A stretch of DNA of 64,000 nt from an uncultured Flavobacterium sp. (GCF_951805225.1 NZ_OX638201.1:248001-312000); one strand, 5' to 3'; positions 9,211 through 18,483 are shown, numbered from the stretch's first letter. Notes: generated by a model not told the origin, from the sequence alone. Numbers and translations: made by a program.

Positions 9211-9570
9211 ATGGAAATAGTAATTGAAGAAGTATTGTTTTGGATGGATGGAGGAACCATAACTTTAAAAATGAAAAAAGATAATTCAGTTTTTTATGAA
9301 GTTGAATTTGTACAAAAAGTTTTATTAGAAAAAAGTAGCAGAGATTATGTTAGAGCAACGCCAGGGAGTCTTCGCTTTGATGGTAAAGATGTAGAGATTC
9401 GATCAGAATTGGAAAGAAAACTGCTATTAGAAGTTAAAGTTGCTGAACTTGGTCCAAACATTTCGAAAAAAGAAAGAGATTCCACAAAAAAAATAATATT
9501 AGAAGCTATAGATTTCGTTGAATCTGAGGATTATATAACAGTTGCCAGAAAAGTAGGTCGTATAAAATAA
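9211..9570 (+). CDS. Small hypothetical protein downstream of GH92
   Basis: 119 residues, soluble, with no signal peptide. An N-terminal beta-rich half (TITLKMKKDNSVFYEVEF) is followed by a charged helical half rich in K and E. It begins 6 bp after the GH92 stop, so co-transcription is likely. No motif or family is recognised. Its cytoplasmic prediction contrasts with the exported enzyme before it, so a shared function is not implied. Confidence 0.65.
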   Translation: MEIVIEEVLFWMDGGTITLKMKKDNSVFYEVEFVQKVLLEKSSRDYVRATPGSLRFDGKDVEIRSELERKLLLEVKVAELGPNISKKERDSTKKIILEAIDFVESEDYITVARKVGRIK

Positions 9571-9642
9571 TTTAATTTAAAAAAGAAATATAGTCAACTT
9601 TATAAAAACTTCACGAAATTTGCACTTTAAACAAAAGTAAAT

Positions 9643-10086
9643 ATGAAAATAAATCTAAAATCAGGAATTGATAAATTGCTTTTCGGAATGAAGCAGAACG
9701 ATGTAACGGCTGCTTTAGGAAAACCTGATAAAAATTATAAAGACGAAGATGATAATGTGATTTTTGTGTACAACGCACAAAAAATCAGATTGACATTTTA
9801 TCAGGAAGAAGACTTGAAATTGGGTTATGTAGTGGCTTCAAGTAATGATTTAGAGGTTTTTGGCTTTAAGTTAATCGGAAGAAAAATTGCTGATGTAAAG
9901 AAAGATTTGGGAACAAAAGGAATCACAAAATATACTCAGGAAACTTTTGATACTTTCGAAAATTATTTCAATGAAGACAATTGGTTTATTCTACAAACAG
10001 AATTTGACGAAGTTGTAAAATTCGAAGTAGGAGCAATCATCAATGATAAAGACGAATTTGACTGGAAATTTCCGGTTAAGAAATAA
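9643..10086 (+). CDS. Hypothetical protein with a BamE-like opening motif
   Basis: 147 residues, apparently cytoplasmic. The opening LLFGMKQNDVTAALGKPDKN resembles the loop-helix-GKPD motif seen in SmpA/BamE-type and related folds, and a similar segment recurs at FKLIGRKIADVKKDLGTKGI, suggesting two pseudo-repeats. The rest is acidic and beta-rich. No export signal is present, so a role in outer-membrane assembly is unlikely. Function unknown. It is followed by two inverted repeats and a terminator shared with the convergent peptidase gene. Confidence 0.68.
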   Translation: MKINLKSGIDKLLFGMKQNDVTAALGKPDKNYKDEDDNVIFVYNAQKIRLTFYQEEDLKLGYVVASSNDLEVFGFKLIGRKIADVKKDLGTKGITKYTQETFDTFENYFNEDNWFILQTEFDEVVKFEVGAIINDKDEFDWKFPVKK

Positions 10087-10104
10087 GCGTATTTTTTCGA
10101 AAAA

Positions 10105-10135
10105 CCTTTGTCAAAGTTTTAAACTTTGACAAAGG
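10105..10135. repeat. Perfect 15-bp inverted repeat
   Basis: CCTTTGTCAAAGTTT (10105-10119) is exactly complementary to AAACTTTGACAAAGG (10121-10135), with a 1-nt centre. It lies 18 bp after the preceding stop and could stop transcription, though it lacks a clear T-run. Confidence 0.6.
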
Positions 10136-10163
10136 TAAAACCAAAGAATTACACACAATCGTT

Positions 10164-10233
10164 GTCAGACTGAGCGAAGTCGAAGTCCGCATAGTGATTC
10201 GGCTTACGGGACTTCGACTTCGCTCAGTCTGAC
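10164..10233. repeat. Perfect 25-bp inverted repeat hairpin
   Basis: The left arm is 10164-10188 (begins GTCAGACTGAGCGAAGTCG) and the exact complement is at 10209-10233. The 20-nt loop holds GCATAGTGATTCGGCTTACG. The arms are visibly G/C-richer than the surrounding DNA, typical of a dispersed intergenic hairpin family in Flavobacteria. Confidence 0.75.
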
Positions 10234-10286
10234 AAAAAAAGTCTGACAGATTTTAAAGTAACAAGAATCTAACAGATTAATAAGCA

Positions 10287-10321
10287 CAAAAAAAACCGAC
10301 AATCACTTGTCGGTTTTTTTT
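10287..10321. terminator. Bidirectional terminator between convergent genes
   Basis: A run of A's, the stem CCGACAA (10296-10302), loop TCAC, stem TTGTCGG (10307-10313) and a run of T's. The A and T runs on both sides fit intrinsic termination in both directions, for the plus-strand gene ending at 10086 and the M61 peptidase ending at 10338. Confidence 0.85.
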
Positions 10322-10337
10322 ATGGTTTGAAAAGAAA

Positions 10338-12197
10338 TTATCCTTTTAACCAAGCATTTCTAAGTTGCTCTTTAGAAGCGTCAGTTGCTTTAAAAGTTTC
10401 TTTTTCTTCAAAAGGTACTTTTACAGTTCCTTTGATAGTTTGCTCTTTTCCTGCACGTTTGATTTGAAGAGTGATTGCATCGTTTTCTTTCCAGTTTTCA
10501 CTTTCTGTAATCAAATCATAAATATTGTCAAGACTATATGCTTTATTATTTACAGAAACAATTACGTCTCCGGCTTTTAGATTTAAGTTCGTGAAAAACA
10601 CGTTTAAATCAATATCAGAACGAACACTTATTGCTTTAGTTGCTTTGTCTACAGTGATATATGGATTTTGTCCTTTGATGAAAATTGTTCCAGGAACTTT
10701 CTCAGAAGCTTTTGTAACACCAACTTTTGCTAAATAAAAATCATAAGGAATTGGAGTTGGTCCAGCCACATATTTATTCAAAAATTCTCCAACTTCAGGA
10801 TATGTCAATTGCGTGATTTTTGCAAAAAGATCTTCATCATTAAATGGTTTTTCAACACCATATTCAGCAGATAATTTATGCATTAAATCAAGAATTCCTC
10901 TTTCTCCGTTGCTTTTTTCTCTAATGATAATATCAATACACATTCCAATTAACGCCCCTTTTTGGTACACATTTAAGTATTGATCTTTGTACGGCTGCTC
11001 CAATACATTTTTACTCATTACAGTAAATGGCATTGTGTCATTTAATGATTTTGATTGTTCGATTTTATCAGCGATACGAGTATAGAATTCAGTTTCGTTA
11101 ATCAAACCTTGGTTGATTTGAAAAAGATTAGCAAAATATTCTGTTACACCTTCGTACATCCATAAATGTTCTGACATTTTAGGCGCATTATAATCAAAAA
11201 ACTGAATTTCTTTTGAGTGGATAGTCAATGGAGTCACAATATGGAAAAACTCATGAGAAACAACGTCTTTCATCGTTTCTACCAATTTTTCTTTTGGCAT
11301 AGATTCAGGTAAAACAACCGTAGTTGCAGTTGGATGTTCTAAAGCTCCAAAACCGTGTGCGTCGTCTTTTGCCATAGATGATAAATACACTAATACTGTA
11401 TATTTTTTATTAGCATTTACTTTTCCTAAAAAGTTTTTCTGCGCCGTCATCATTGTCTTCATTTCCGGAGTGATGCTTTCTGCAGTAAATTTTCCTGTTG
11501 GAGAATAAACAGCGATTAAAATATCCATTCCGTTTACGTTGAATGTAGTATAATCCGGTTTTGAGTACATAATTGGATTCTCAACCAAAACAGCATAACG
11601 TGATGTTGTAAAAACGTCGCTTGTTTTACTTGCATCTTCATCAGTCATTGAAGTTGCTCCCCAAAGTGTTTCAGGATGTGTTATTGTAACTTTGTACGGA
11701 ATTTCAAGTTTATCTTGGAAATAACCTACAAAACCGTGCGTGTTAACTAAAAAATTGATTCCTGCATTGATGTTTGTTCCGGCTGGCGAGAATACATCGT
11801 CGTTACCAAATCCGGTTCCTTTTTCAGTATCAAATGTGTCACCTACTAAATAAGTAACTTTTTTTAATGTTTTAGCATTCGAAATTGACCAAGAGTTATC
11901 GTCAATTCTTTTTACAGTTAATTCATTTCCTTTAGCATCAAAAGCTTTGAAACTATCAGAGTATTTTCCGTAATTATCCGTAGAATAAGTTCCCGGAACT
12001 GTTTTAGGAATGCTATAAATAATTTCGTCAGTTTTGATCTGTGGAGGAGTAACCGTTACCAGAACTTTGTCATCTTTTACATCGACAAGATTAATATTGA
12101 CCTCTACAACATTGCTTTTTGCAGCGCCTGAAGAACTTCCTGTTTTACAGCTCCAAAGCGTTACTGCAAGAGCTAAAGTATAAAGTATTTTTTTCAT
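10338..12197 (-). CDS. M61 family (glycyl aminopeptidase-like) lipoprotein peptidase with PDZ domain
   Basis: 619 residues. The signal peptide with lipobox LWSC (Cys17) predicts a membrane-anchored envelope protein. An N-terminal beta domain precedes the gluzincin core, with zinc motif HEFFH (315-319) and a third ligand in MYEGVTEYF (E349). A PDZ domain lies near residues 500-590 (LNLKAGDVIVSVNNKAYSL). M61 enzymes prefer N-terminal Gly or Ala substrates. Length and order match the family. The gene appears monocistronic, with a terminator on each side. Confidence 0.9.
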   Translation of the reverse strand: MKKILYTLALAVTLWSCKTGSSSGAAKSNVVEVNINLVDVKDDKVLVTVTPPQIKTDEIIYSIPKTVPGTYSTDNYGKYSDSFKAFDAKGNELTVKRIDDNSWSISNAKTLKKVTYLVGDTFDTEKGTGFGNDDVFSPAGTNINAGINFLVNTHGFVGYFQDKLEIPYKVTITHPETLWGATSMTDEDASKTSDVFTTSRYAVLVENPIMYSKPDYTTFNVNGMDILIAVYSPTGKFTAESITPEMKTMMTAQKNFLGKVNANKKYTVLVYLSSMAKDDAHGFGALEHPTATTVVLPESMPKEKLVETMKDVVSHEFFHIVTPLTIHSKEIQFFDYNAPKMSEHLWMYEGVTEYFANLFQINQGLINETEFYTRIADKIEQSKSLNDTMPFTVMSKNVLEQPYKDQYLNVYQKGALIGMCIDIIIREKSNGERGILDLMHKLSAEYGVEKPFNDEDLFAKITQLTYPEVGEFLNKYVAGPTPIPYDFYLAKVGVTKASEKVPGTIFIKGQNPYITVDKATKAISVRSDIDLNVFFTNLNLKAGDVIVSVNNKAYSLDNIYDLITESENWKENDAITLQIKRAGKEQTIKGTVKVPFEEKETFKATDASKEQLRNAWLKG

Positions 12198-12266
12198 TTG
12201 AATAAGTTTAATTATGTGTATTTGACTACCAATCGGTAAAAATGTTACAAGAAAAATTAAAATATA

Positions 12267-12293
12267 AAAAAAACTCCTGAAGAACAGGAGTTT
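12267..12293 (-). terminator. Terminator downstream of the DUF2805-like gene
   Basis: AAACTCCTG (12271-12279), loop AAGAA, CAGGAGTTT (12285-12293). Read on the minus strand the hairpin is followed by a T-run, which fits intrinsic termination of the gene ending at 12298. Confidence 0.85.
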
Positions 12294-12297
12294 CGTC

Positions 12298-12576
12298 TTA
12301 GTCTAGTTTGTTTTTTATATAATATTTACCATCCAAATCTTCATCAAAATCATCTATTTTAACTGGTTTTGGTTTTGGTTTATTAGCAATGGCCTTCTTT
12401 TTCCACATCTCAAATTTTTCAAGAGGCATTTTCTTTTTCATGATTTCCAGAACTTCTTTTTCTGCTAATCCAAATTCTTTCTTTATGATTTCAAATGGAT
12501 TTTTTTCTTCTAAAGCTAACGAAACAAGTCTTTCCGTTTGTTCCCAATTCAATTCTTTGCGGTTACTCTTTTTCAT
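12298..12576 (-). CDS. DUF2805 / TIGR03643 family small protein
   Basis: 92 residues from ATG 12576; a GTG one codon earlier is possible but not needed. The core ELNWEQTERLVSLALEEKNPF followed by IIKKEFGLAEKEVLEIMKK is the family signature, a helix-turn-helix-like bundle. The C-terminus is basic (KPKPKPVK) and then acidic. The family is widespread in marine and aquatic bacteria but its function is unknown; the HTH-like helices could suggest nucleic-acid contact, which is inference. Confidence 0.82.
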   Translation of the reverse strand: MKKSNRKELNWEQTERLVSLALEEKNPFEIIKKEFGLAEKEVLEIMKKKMPLEKFEMWKKKAIANKPKPKPVKIDDFDEDLDGKYYIKNKLD

Positions 12577-12696
12577 CACGTGAAAATTAATTCAAAATAG
12601 AGGTTAATGATTAATAGATTGATTTTCAATTTAAGTATCAATATTAATAAAAAAAATAATTACTTGGTGAGTTCAAGTACGTTTTTTTTATTGTTT

Positions 12697-13524
12697 TTAA
12701 CTGTTTTTTATAGATCTCGATTTTTGAAACGGGATTTTCAATAAATTTTTCAATTTATTATTTTCTTCAGGCAACATATGTGTGTCAACGCCATAGATTA
12801 ATTTGTCTTTGGATAATGTTGTAAATGTTCCAAAAAGACGGTCCCAAACCGAAAATATGTTTCCGTAATTGCTGTCTGTATAAGGAACAACATAATGATG
12901 ATGTACTTTATGCATATTGGGAGAAACTATAAAATAACTCAGAAAAACATCTAGTTTATTTGGCAGCGAAATATTGGCGTGATTAAATTGCGTCGCTACA
13001 ACTGATAAAGTTTGGTACAAAAAGATCATCCACATTGGAGTTCCTACGATCAAAACTCCAAGAGTTGTAAATACAAAACGAATTACACTTTCTCCCGGAT
13101 GATGTCTGTTGGCAGTTGTTGTGTCAATCCAGGTATCTGTATGATGGACAATATGAAAACGCCACAGGAATTTTATTTTATGTTGAATATAATGCGGCAA
13201 ATAAGCCCCGATTAAATCCAATAAAAGCAATCCGATTAAAGTATAAAGCAAAATTGGAATTTCCGGAAGCCATTGAAGAATTCCAAAATGATTTTCAGTT
13301 GTCCATGATGCTGTTTTGATTAAGATAAAAGCCAGTAAAAAGTTAATGATAATGGTCGTCAATGTCAGGAAAAAGTTGATTCCTGCATGATGCCATTTTT
13401 TGTATTGCATCTGGAATAGGGGAAAGGTATTTTCTACGATCCAGAAAAAAGTTATTCCTCCAACCAAAATCAAACTTCGGTGTGCAGAGGGAATCGTACT
13501 GAAATATGCAATTACTTCATTCAT
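12697..13524 (-). CDS. Sterol desaturase / fatty acid hydroxylase family membrane protein
   Basis: 275 residues with several membrane helices and the three-histidine-cluster layout of the FA_hydroxylase superfamily: HIVHHTDTWID, then ANRHHPGE, then NMHKVHHHYVVPYTDSNYG. These clusters hold a di-iron centre that uses oxygen to hydroxylate or desaturate lipids. The final NIFSVWDRLFGTF is also typical. The bacterial substrate is unknown and could be a fatty acid, carotenoid or ether lipid. Confidence 0.88.
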   Translation of the reverse strand: MNEVIAYFSTIPSAHRSLILVGGITFFWIVENTFPLFQMQYKKWHHAGINFFLTLTTIIINFLLAFILIKTASWTTENHFGILQWLPEIPILLYTLIGLLLLDLIGAYLPHYIQHKIKFLWRFHIVHHTDTWIDTTTANRHHPGESVIRFVFTTLGVLIVGTPMWMIFLYQTLSVVATQFNHANISLPNKLDVFLSYFIVSPNMHKVHHHYVVPYTDSNYGNIFSVWDRLFGTFTTLSKDKLIYGVDTHMLPEENNKLKNLLKIPFQKSRSIKNS

Positions 13525-13617
13525 AATACTTGAATTTAGAATAAAAATAAGAAAGAGAAAATCAAATATAAATATATCAGATTTTCTCTTTCAAAATATG
13601 GTCACTTATAAAAGTAT

Positions 13618-13860
13618 TTATGCTTTTTTTACGAGACTAATTAGAAATAATAGCACCCATGCACCTCCAACGGCTATAATAATTTGCCAAAGCAATCCAC
13701 CGCCGCCAATACCGAGTCTTCCGGCAATCCAGCCGCCAATGATTCCGCCAACAATTCCAACGATGATATTACCAAGTAATCCAAAGCCTGCGCCTTTCCA
13801 GATTTGGCCTGCTAACCATCCTGAAATGGCTCCTATAAGTAAAAAGTATAAAAATGCCAT
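13618..13860 (-). CDS. GlsB/YeaQ/YmgE family stress-response membrane protein
   Basis: 80 residues, nearly all membrane helix, with three glycine-rich segments (LLIGAISGWLAGQIWKG, GNIIVGIVGGIIGGWIAGRL, then a C-terminal helix). This is the transglycosylase-associated protein family; no transglycosylase activity is established by the sequence. Members are often induced by osmotic or stationary stress. It lies just before aqpZ in coordinates (downstream of it in transcription), which fits an osmotic-stress theme. Confidence 0.9.
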   Translation of the reverse strand: MAFLYFLLIGAISGWLAGQIWKGAGFGLLGNIIVGIVGGIIGGWIAGRLGIGGGGLLWQIIIAVGGAWVLLFLISLVKKA

Positions 13861-13898
13861 AGTATAAGTTTTTTAGTTATGATTTGTTTATAATGGGA

Positions 13899-14606
13899 TT
13901 AAGCTTCAGCGTGGTTTTGTAATAATGTTTTATAAATAAATCCGGCGACTATTGCTCCTAAAATTGGTGCGACCCAAAATAACCAAACTTGAGATAAAGG
14001 TTCTCCTCCGGTAAAAATTGCTTGTGACAATGATCTCGCAGGATTTACTGAAGTATTGGTAATTGGAATACTGATTAAGTGAATTAAAGTCAAGGCTAAA
14101 CCAATTGCGATTCCTGCAAATCTTCCGTTTGCAAATTTATCTGTAGCGCCAAGAATTACCAATAAGAAGAATAATGTCAGAACAAACTCAGCTATAAATG
14201 CAGATTGTAAAGAATATCCATCAGGAGAAAATGCGCCAAAACCATTTGAAGCAAAAGCTCCGGCTTTAGTATTATCAATTACATTTCCTGCTTTTCCAGA
14301 CCAGATTATAAACAACGTTCCCGCAGCTGCTAATGCGCCAACACATTGCGAAATAATGTAAGGCAATAGATCTTTTGCCGGAAATCTTCCTCCAGCCCAT
14401 AAACCGAAAGATACAGCAGGATTAAAATGTCCGCCTGAGATATGTCCAACTGCATAAGCCATCGTTAATACGGTTAAACCGAAGGCCAAAGCAACACCAG
14501 CAAAGCCAATACCCAGATTAGGAATGCCGGCAGCAAAAAGAGCGCTCCCGCAACCACCGAAAACAAGCCAATAGGTTCCGAAAAATTCTGCAAATAATTT
14601 TTTCAT
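13899..14606 (-). CDS. aqpZ: Aquaporin Z, water channel
   Basis: 235 residues, close to E. coli AqpZ in length. Six membrane helices are present with two NPA boxes: GGHFNPAVS (NPA 62-64) and TSVNPARS (NPA 188-190). The selectivity arginine R191 directly follows the second box. The start MKKLFAEFFGTYWLVFGGCG is typical of AqpZ. It mediates fast water flux across the inner membrane during osmotic change. It is close to the GlsB-like gene (38 bp) and the DoxX-like gene (24 bp), so an operon is likely. Confidence 0.95.
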   Translation of the reverse strand: MKKLFAEFFGTYWLVFGGCGSALFAAGIPNLGIGFAGVALAFGLTVLTMAYAVGHISGGHFNPAVSFGLWAGGRFPAKDLLPYIISQCVGALAAAGTLFIIWSGKAGNVIDNTKAGAFASNGFGAFSPDGYSLQSAFIAEFVLTLFFLLVILGATDKFANGRFAGIAIGLALTLIHLISIPITNTSVNPARSLSQAIFTGGEPLSQVWLFWVAPILGAIVAGFIYKTLLQNHAEA

Positions 14607-14630
14607 AATAAAATAATTTAATGGTTAATA

Positions 14631-14987
14631 TTAAAAGGTGTATTGGTAAGCCCAATACACGAAAATAATCTGTAGGAACAAACGTACAAATAAAATCCAT
14701 TTTGGCAAGCCGAAACTCGCTTTTTTATTTTGAAACATGAATAAGTTAGCAGGAAATACAGCAATTAAGAGTAAAATGATACCCCAAGCTGCTAAATGCG
14801 TTGTAGGATGAAACAGCAAAAGTATGCCAAGAATTATTTCGGCAGCTCCGCTTATGGTATTTATTAATTTAGGGTTTTTAAATGCGGGGGGAATGATTTT
14901 GATATACATTCCCGGTTTTCTAAAGTGATTAAGTCCGGCAACTATATAAAGAAAAGCCATTAAATATAAATGCCAGGGTAGATTCAT
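14631..14987 (-). CDS. DoxX-like small membrane protein
   Basis: 118 residues with four predicted membrane helices. The start LMAFLYIVAGLNHFRKPGMYIKIIPP and the GAAEIILGILLLF segment are characteristic of DoxX/DoxD-like four-helix proteins. Roles proposed for the family include quinone-linked electron transfer and redox stress. No cofactor motif is visible. It sits 24 bp upstream of aqpZ in the same direction. Confidence 0.8.
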   Translation of the reverse strand: MNLPWHLYLMAFLYIVAGLNHFRKPGMYIKIIPPAFKNPKLINTISGAAEIILGILLLFHPTTHLAAWGIILLLIAVFPANLFMFQNKKASFGLPKWILFVRLFLQIIFVYWAYQYTF

Positions 14988-15074
14988 GATATGTTATTGT
15001 TTATCACGAATTTATAAAAAAATTAACAATTATAACATTACAAGACGCTTTTTTTTCGTGTCTTGCAAATTAGG

Positions 15075-15971
15075 CTATTTTTTAGACTTGAAATTTACAT
15101 TCATAATAATTATTGCTAAAATAATTAATACAATTCCAACCCATTGAGAGAAGATAACTTGCTCGTTTAATAAAACGTAAGCCATCATAACAGAAACCGG
15201 AAGTTCTAGTGCCGAAACAATACTTCCTAATCCAATTCCGGTTAACGGGAAACCTGCAGTCATTAACATCGGAGGAATAATAGTTCCGAATAAAGCCAGT
15301 ATAATTCCCCATTTCATGAAAATCTCAAAGTTAAAAGGGGTAACCTGAGTTGCAAATGCAAATGAGAACACAATAATAGATCCTCCCAAAAGCATGTATA
15401 AGCTTCGTTGAGCTGATGAAATTTCAGTAGCAACACTATTTGCAGTAAACATAGTTGTAGTAAAAGATGCAGCCGCCATAACTCCCCAAGCAATACCTCT
15501 CCAATCTAATTGTATATCGTTATGAATAATATTGGTTGCCAAAACAGTACCAATAAGTACAATAATTACAGCAATGACTTTTTGTTTTGAAGGTAATTTT
15601 TTTTCTAAAATCATTTCAAGTAAAACACCCATCCAAACTGTTTGCATTAAAAGAACAATACCAATAGATACCGGAATATATTTTACGGCTAAGTAATAGA
15701 ACAAACTTGTCATTCCTAATGAAGTTCCTGCAAGCATTAAACTAAATATATTTTTTTTGGAAGCTTTTACAACTTTGTCTTTATGTTTTACTTTTTGAAA
15801 AGCATTAATCAATAAAATACCAATAATTCCAAGTATAAATTGAGATGTTGTTACTTCGGCAGTTGTATATCCTTCAGAATAGGCCATTTTTACGAAAGTA
15901 GCTAACATTCCGTAAGTTGTTGCTCCTATTGCAACTAAAAATACTCCCTTTAATACGTTGTTTTGTGACAT
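15075..15971 (-). CDS. EamA/DMT superfamily transporter
   Basis: 298 residues with ten predicted membrane helices in two EamA halves, starting GVFLVAIGATTYGMLATFVK and ending in a lysine cap after LIILAIIIMNVNFKSKK. DMT transporters export metabolites or amino acids, but the substrate is not readable here. It is apparently monocistronic. Confidence 0.88.
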   Translation of the reverse strand: MSQNNVLKGVFLVAIGATTYGMLATFVKMAYSEGYTTAEVTTSQFILGIIGILLINAFQKVKHKDKVVKASKKNIFSLMLAGTSLGMTSLFYYLAVKYIPVSIGIVLLMQTVWMGVLLEMILEKKLPSKQKVIAVIIVLIGTVLATNIIHNDIQLDWRGIAWGVMAAASFTTTMFTANSVATEISSAQRSLYMLLGGSIIVFSFAFATQVTPFNFEIFMKWGIILALFGTIIPPMLMTAGFPLTGIGLGSIVSALELPVSVMMAYVLLNEQVIFSQWVGIVLIILAIIIMNVNFKSKK

Positions 15972-16132
15972 CTTATACTTGTTTGATTAAAAAAATAAAG
16001 CCGGCAAAGGTAAGCTATTTTGTTTAAGAATTAGCAGAAAAAGGTTATAAACATTATTATCGCTATAGTTTGATGACTTATTTTTATTCTAAAATTATGA
16101 ATTTGATATAATTACCACACGAATAAAAATAA

Positions 16133-16166
16133 GAAACCCATCAAAATTTAGATTTTGATGGGTTTC
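16133..16166 (-). terminator. Terminator after the cyclophilin-FKBP gene cluster
   Basis: Perfect 15-bp stem GAAACCCATCAAAAT (16133-16147), loop TTAG, ATTTTGATGGGTTTC (16152-16166). It lies 27 bp past the stop of the last gene of the leftward isomerase group and probably ends that transcript. Confidence 0.85.
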
Positions 16167-16193
16167 ATTATATAAGATAAAATAAACTTGTTG

Positions 16194-17360
16194 TTATTTT
16201 ACAACAGGCTGATTTTGATATACTTCAATTTCGAAAATCAAAGTTGCGTTTGGTGGAATTACTCCTCCGGCACCTTTTTCTCCGTAAGCTAAATTTGCAG
16301 GAAGAATGAATGTCGCTTTTTCTCCGTCAGTCATCATATCTAATGCTTCGATAAAACCAGGAATCATTCCGTCTTTTTTACCAACTTCAAAAGGAAACGC
16401 TTTATATCCGCCTTGTGAATCTCTTGCAGCATTATATTGACCGTAAGCTTTTGCTACACTTGGTAAACTGCTGTCAAAAAGATTTCCGTCTTCAAAATAA
16501 CCTGCATAATGAAAGTAAATTGTAGATCCCGGAGCACCTTTTACGCCAGTTCCTTTTTTTGTAATTACATATTTTAAACCAGATGCAGTTGTAGTAGCTG
16601 CGGCTTTTGTTGCTGCAAAAGAAACTGCTTTTTCGGAAGCTACTTTTTTAGTTAGTTCTTTTTGAGCTTCTAGTTTTTGAGCTTCTAATTTTTTATCAGC
16701 TTCTATGTTTTTTTCATAATCGCTAAAAACTTTTACAGCGTCAAATTTTTTGGCAGCAGCGCCTTTGCGTGTAATAACGATTTTTGTGATCACATCATCC
16801 TGAATAATTTTATTTACAACGTCCATTCCAGAAACTACATGACCAAAAATAGTATGTTTTCCGTTAAGCCATTGCGTGTCTTTATGTGTGATAAAAAATT
16901 GACTTCCGTTTGTTGCAGGTCCAGAGTTAGCCATTGCTAAAATTCCGCCTTTATCAAATTTCAATTCAGGAACAAACTCATCTTTAAATGCATATCCCGG
17001 ATCTCCAGAACCATTTCCTTGTGGATCTCCACCCTGAATCATAAAGTCATTGATAACTCTGTGAAATTTTAATCCGTCATAAAAAGGCTTTCCTTTTTTG
17101 CTTTCAACTTTTACAAAAGGGTTTTTACCTTCTGCCAAAGCGATGAAGTTTGCAACCGTTACAGGAGCTTTTACATATTCTAATGTTAAAACAATATCTC
17201 CTTTTGTAGTTGAAATAGTAGCAAAAATACCTTCAGCAGGATTTGTTGCAGGAGCTGCTTTTGCTGTTGCAGGTTTTGGTTTTGCAACCAGTTTTTTTGG
17301 TGCCTGAGCTTGAATATTAGCTATTGCCAAGCAAAATAAAAATAGAAATTTAAATTTCAT
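16194..17360 (-). CDS. Dual-family peptidylprolyl isomerase: cyclophilin plus FKBP (secreted)
   Basis: 388 residues. Signal peptide MKFKFLFLFCLAIANIQAQA and an Ala/Pro/Lys-rich linker are followed by a cyclophilin domain at about 46-205 (FYDGLKFHRVINDFMIQGGD, NSGPATNGSQFFITHKDTQW, LNGKHTIFGHVV). A charged helical linker leads to an FKBP domain at about 265-385 (IYFHYAGYFEDGNLFDSS, KDGMIPGFIEAL, GGVIPPNATLIFEIEV). Both catalytic folds look complete. Such cyclophilin-FKBP fusions are described from Flavobacterium. It likely folds envelope proteins. A paralogue lies immediately upstream. Confidence 0.92.
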   Translation of the reverse strand: MKFKFLFLFCLAIANIQAQAPKKLVAKPKPATAKAAPATNPAEGIFATISTTKGDIVLTLEYVKAPVTVANFIALAEGKNPFVKVESKKGKPFYDGLKFHRVINDFMIQGGDPQGNGSGDPGYAFKDEFVPELKFDKGGILAMANSGPATNGSQFFITHKDTQWLNGKHTIFGHVVSGMDVVNKIIQDDVITKIVITRKGAAAKKFDAVKVFSDYEKNIEADKKLEAQKLEAQKELTKKVASEKAVSFAATKAAATTTASGLKYVITKKGTGVKGAPGSTIYFHYAGYFEDGNLFDSSLPSVAKAYGQYNAARDSQGGYKAFPFEVGKKDGMIPGFIEALDMMTDGEKATFILPANLAYGEKGAGGVIPPNATLIFEIEVYQNQPVVK

Positions 17361-17409
17361 AGTATATCGAATTTAAGTCTGTAATAACGTTTTAAAGATA
17401 AGAATATTA

Positions 17410-18483
17410 TTACGGTTTCTCTAATAATTGTATTTCGAAAATAATATTAGCATTTGGCGGAATAACTCCTCCTGCTCCGGTTGCTCCATATGCTAAATGA
17501 GATGGAATAAAAAGAACTGCTTTATCTCCAAAAGAAAGTTGCTCGATTCCTTCAATAAATCCAGGAATCATACCGTCTTTACGACCTGCCTGAAACGGAA
17601 TTGGTTGGTATCCGTGTTGTTCAGCTCTTGCCTGATCAAACTTTCCATAAGCTTTATTAACTTCTTCTACACTTGAATCAAACAAAGTTCCGTCTTCTAA
17701 GAAACCAGAATAGTTAATGTAGATTTGAGTTCCTGCAGCTGGTTTTTTACCATTTCCTTTTTCAGTAATTACAAACTCTAAACCAGTAGTTGTTTTTGTC
17801 GCTTTTGGTCTTACAGAAGCCAAATAAGCTACTTTTTCTTTTTGAACACCGTCGTATTTGCTTTTTTCTTTTGCGATTTCAGAAAAATAATCGTGAAATA
17901 CTTTTACAGCATCAAACTTCTTTGCAGCTTCACCATTTCTGATGATAGTTACAGTAACAATTTTATCGTCTTGTTTAACTTGATTTACAACTTCCTGACC
18001 TTTTTCTACAACGTGACCAAAAATTGTATGTTTTCCGTCTAACCAAGGAGTTTCAACGTGTGTGATAAAAAATTGGCTGCTGTTTGTTCCAGGACCATTA
18101 TTTGCCATCGCCAGAACTCCACCTTTGTCAAATTTAAGATCTGTGATTTCATCTTTAAATCTATAACCTGCATCTCCAGAACCAGTTCCTTCAGGATCTC
18201 CGGTTTGAATCATGAAATCTTCAATAACTCTGTGAAATTTTAATCCGTCATAAAAGTGTTTATTTTTTAAATAATCTTTTGTCACGAATTCATTTTTACC
18301 TTCGGCAAGAGTTACAAAGTTAGCAACCGTAATTGGCGCTTTTTTATAATCTAATTCTACAATAATATGTCCTTTATTAGTTTCAATATCAGCATATAAA
18401 CCATCAGGTAAATTGCTGTGTTCGTCTTTACAAGAATAAAATGAGGTAACGGCTAGTAGTAATAATAAAATACTTTTTTTCAT
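17410..18483 (-). CDS. Dual-family peptidylprolyl isomerase: cyclophilin plus FKBP (lipoprotein)
   Basis: 357 residues. The signal peptide with lipobox FYSC (Cys18) predicts lipidation. The cyclophilin domain at about 28-195 has FYDGLKFHRVIEDFMIQTGD and NNGPGTNSSQFFITHVETPW. The FKBP domain at about 235-355 has INYSGFLEDGTLFDSSVEEV and GGVIPPNANIIFEIQLLEKP. It has the same domain order as its neighbour but a lipid anchor instead of a cleaved signal. The pair arose by tandem duplication. gldI lies 15 bp upstream, so one operon is likely. Confidence 0.92.
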   Translation of the reverse strand: MKKSILLLLLAVTSFYSCKDEHSNLPDGLYADIETNKGHIIVELDYKKAPITVANFVTLAEGKNEFVTKDYLKNKHFYDGLKFHRVIEDFMIQTGDPEGTGSGDAGYRFKDEITDLKFDKGGVLAMANNGPGTNSSQFFITHVETPWLDGKHTIFGHVVEKGQEVVNQVKQDDKIVTVTIIRNGEAAKKFDAVKVFHDYFSEIAKEKSKYDGVQKEKVAYLASVRPKATKTTTGLEFVITEKGNGKKPAAGTQIYINYSGFLEDGTLFDSSVEEVNKAYGKFDQARAEQHGYQPIPFQAGRKDGMIPGFIEGIEQLSFGDKAVLFIPSHLAYGATGAGGVIPPNANIIFEIQLLEKP

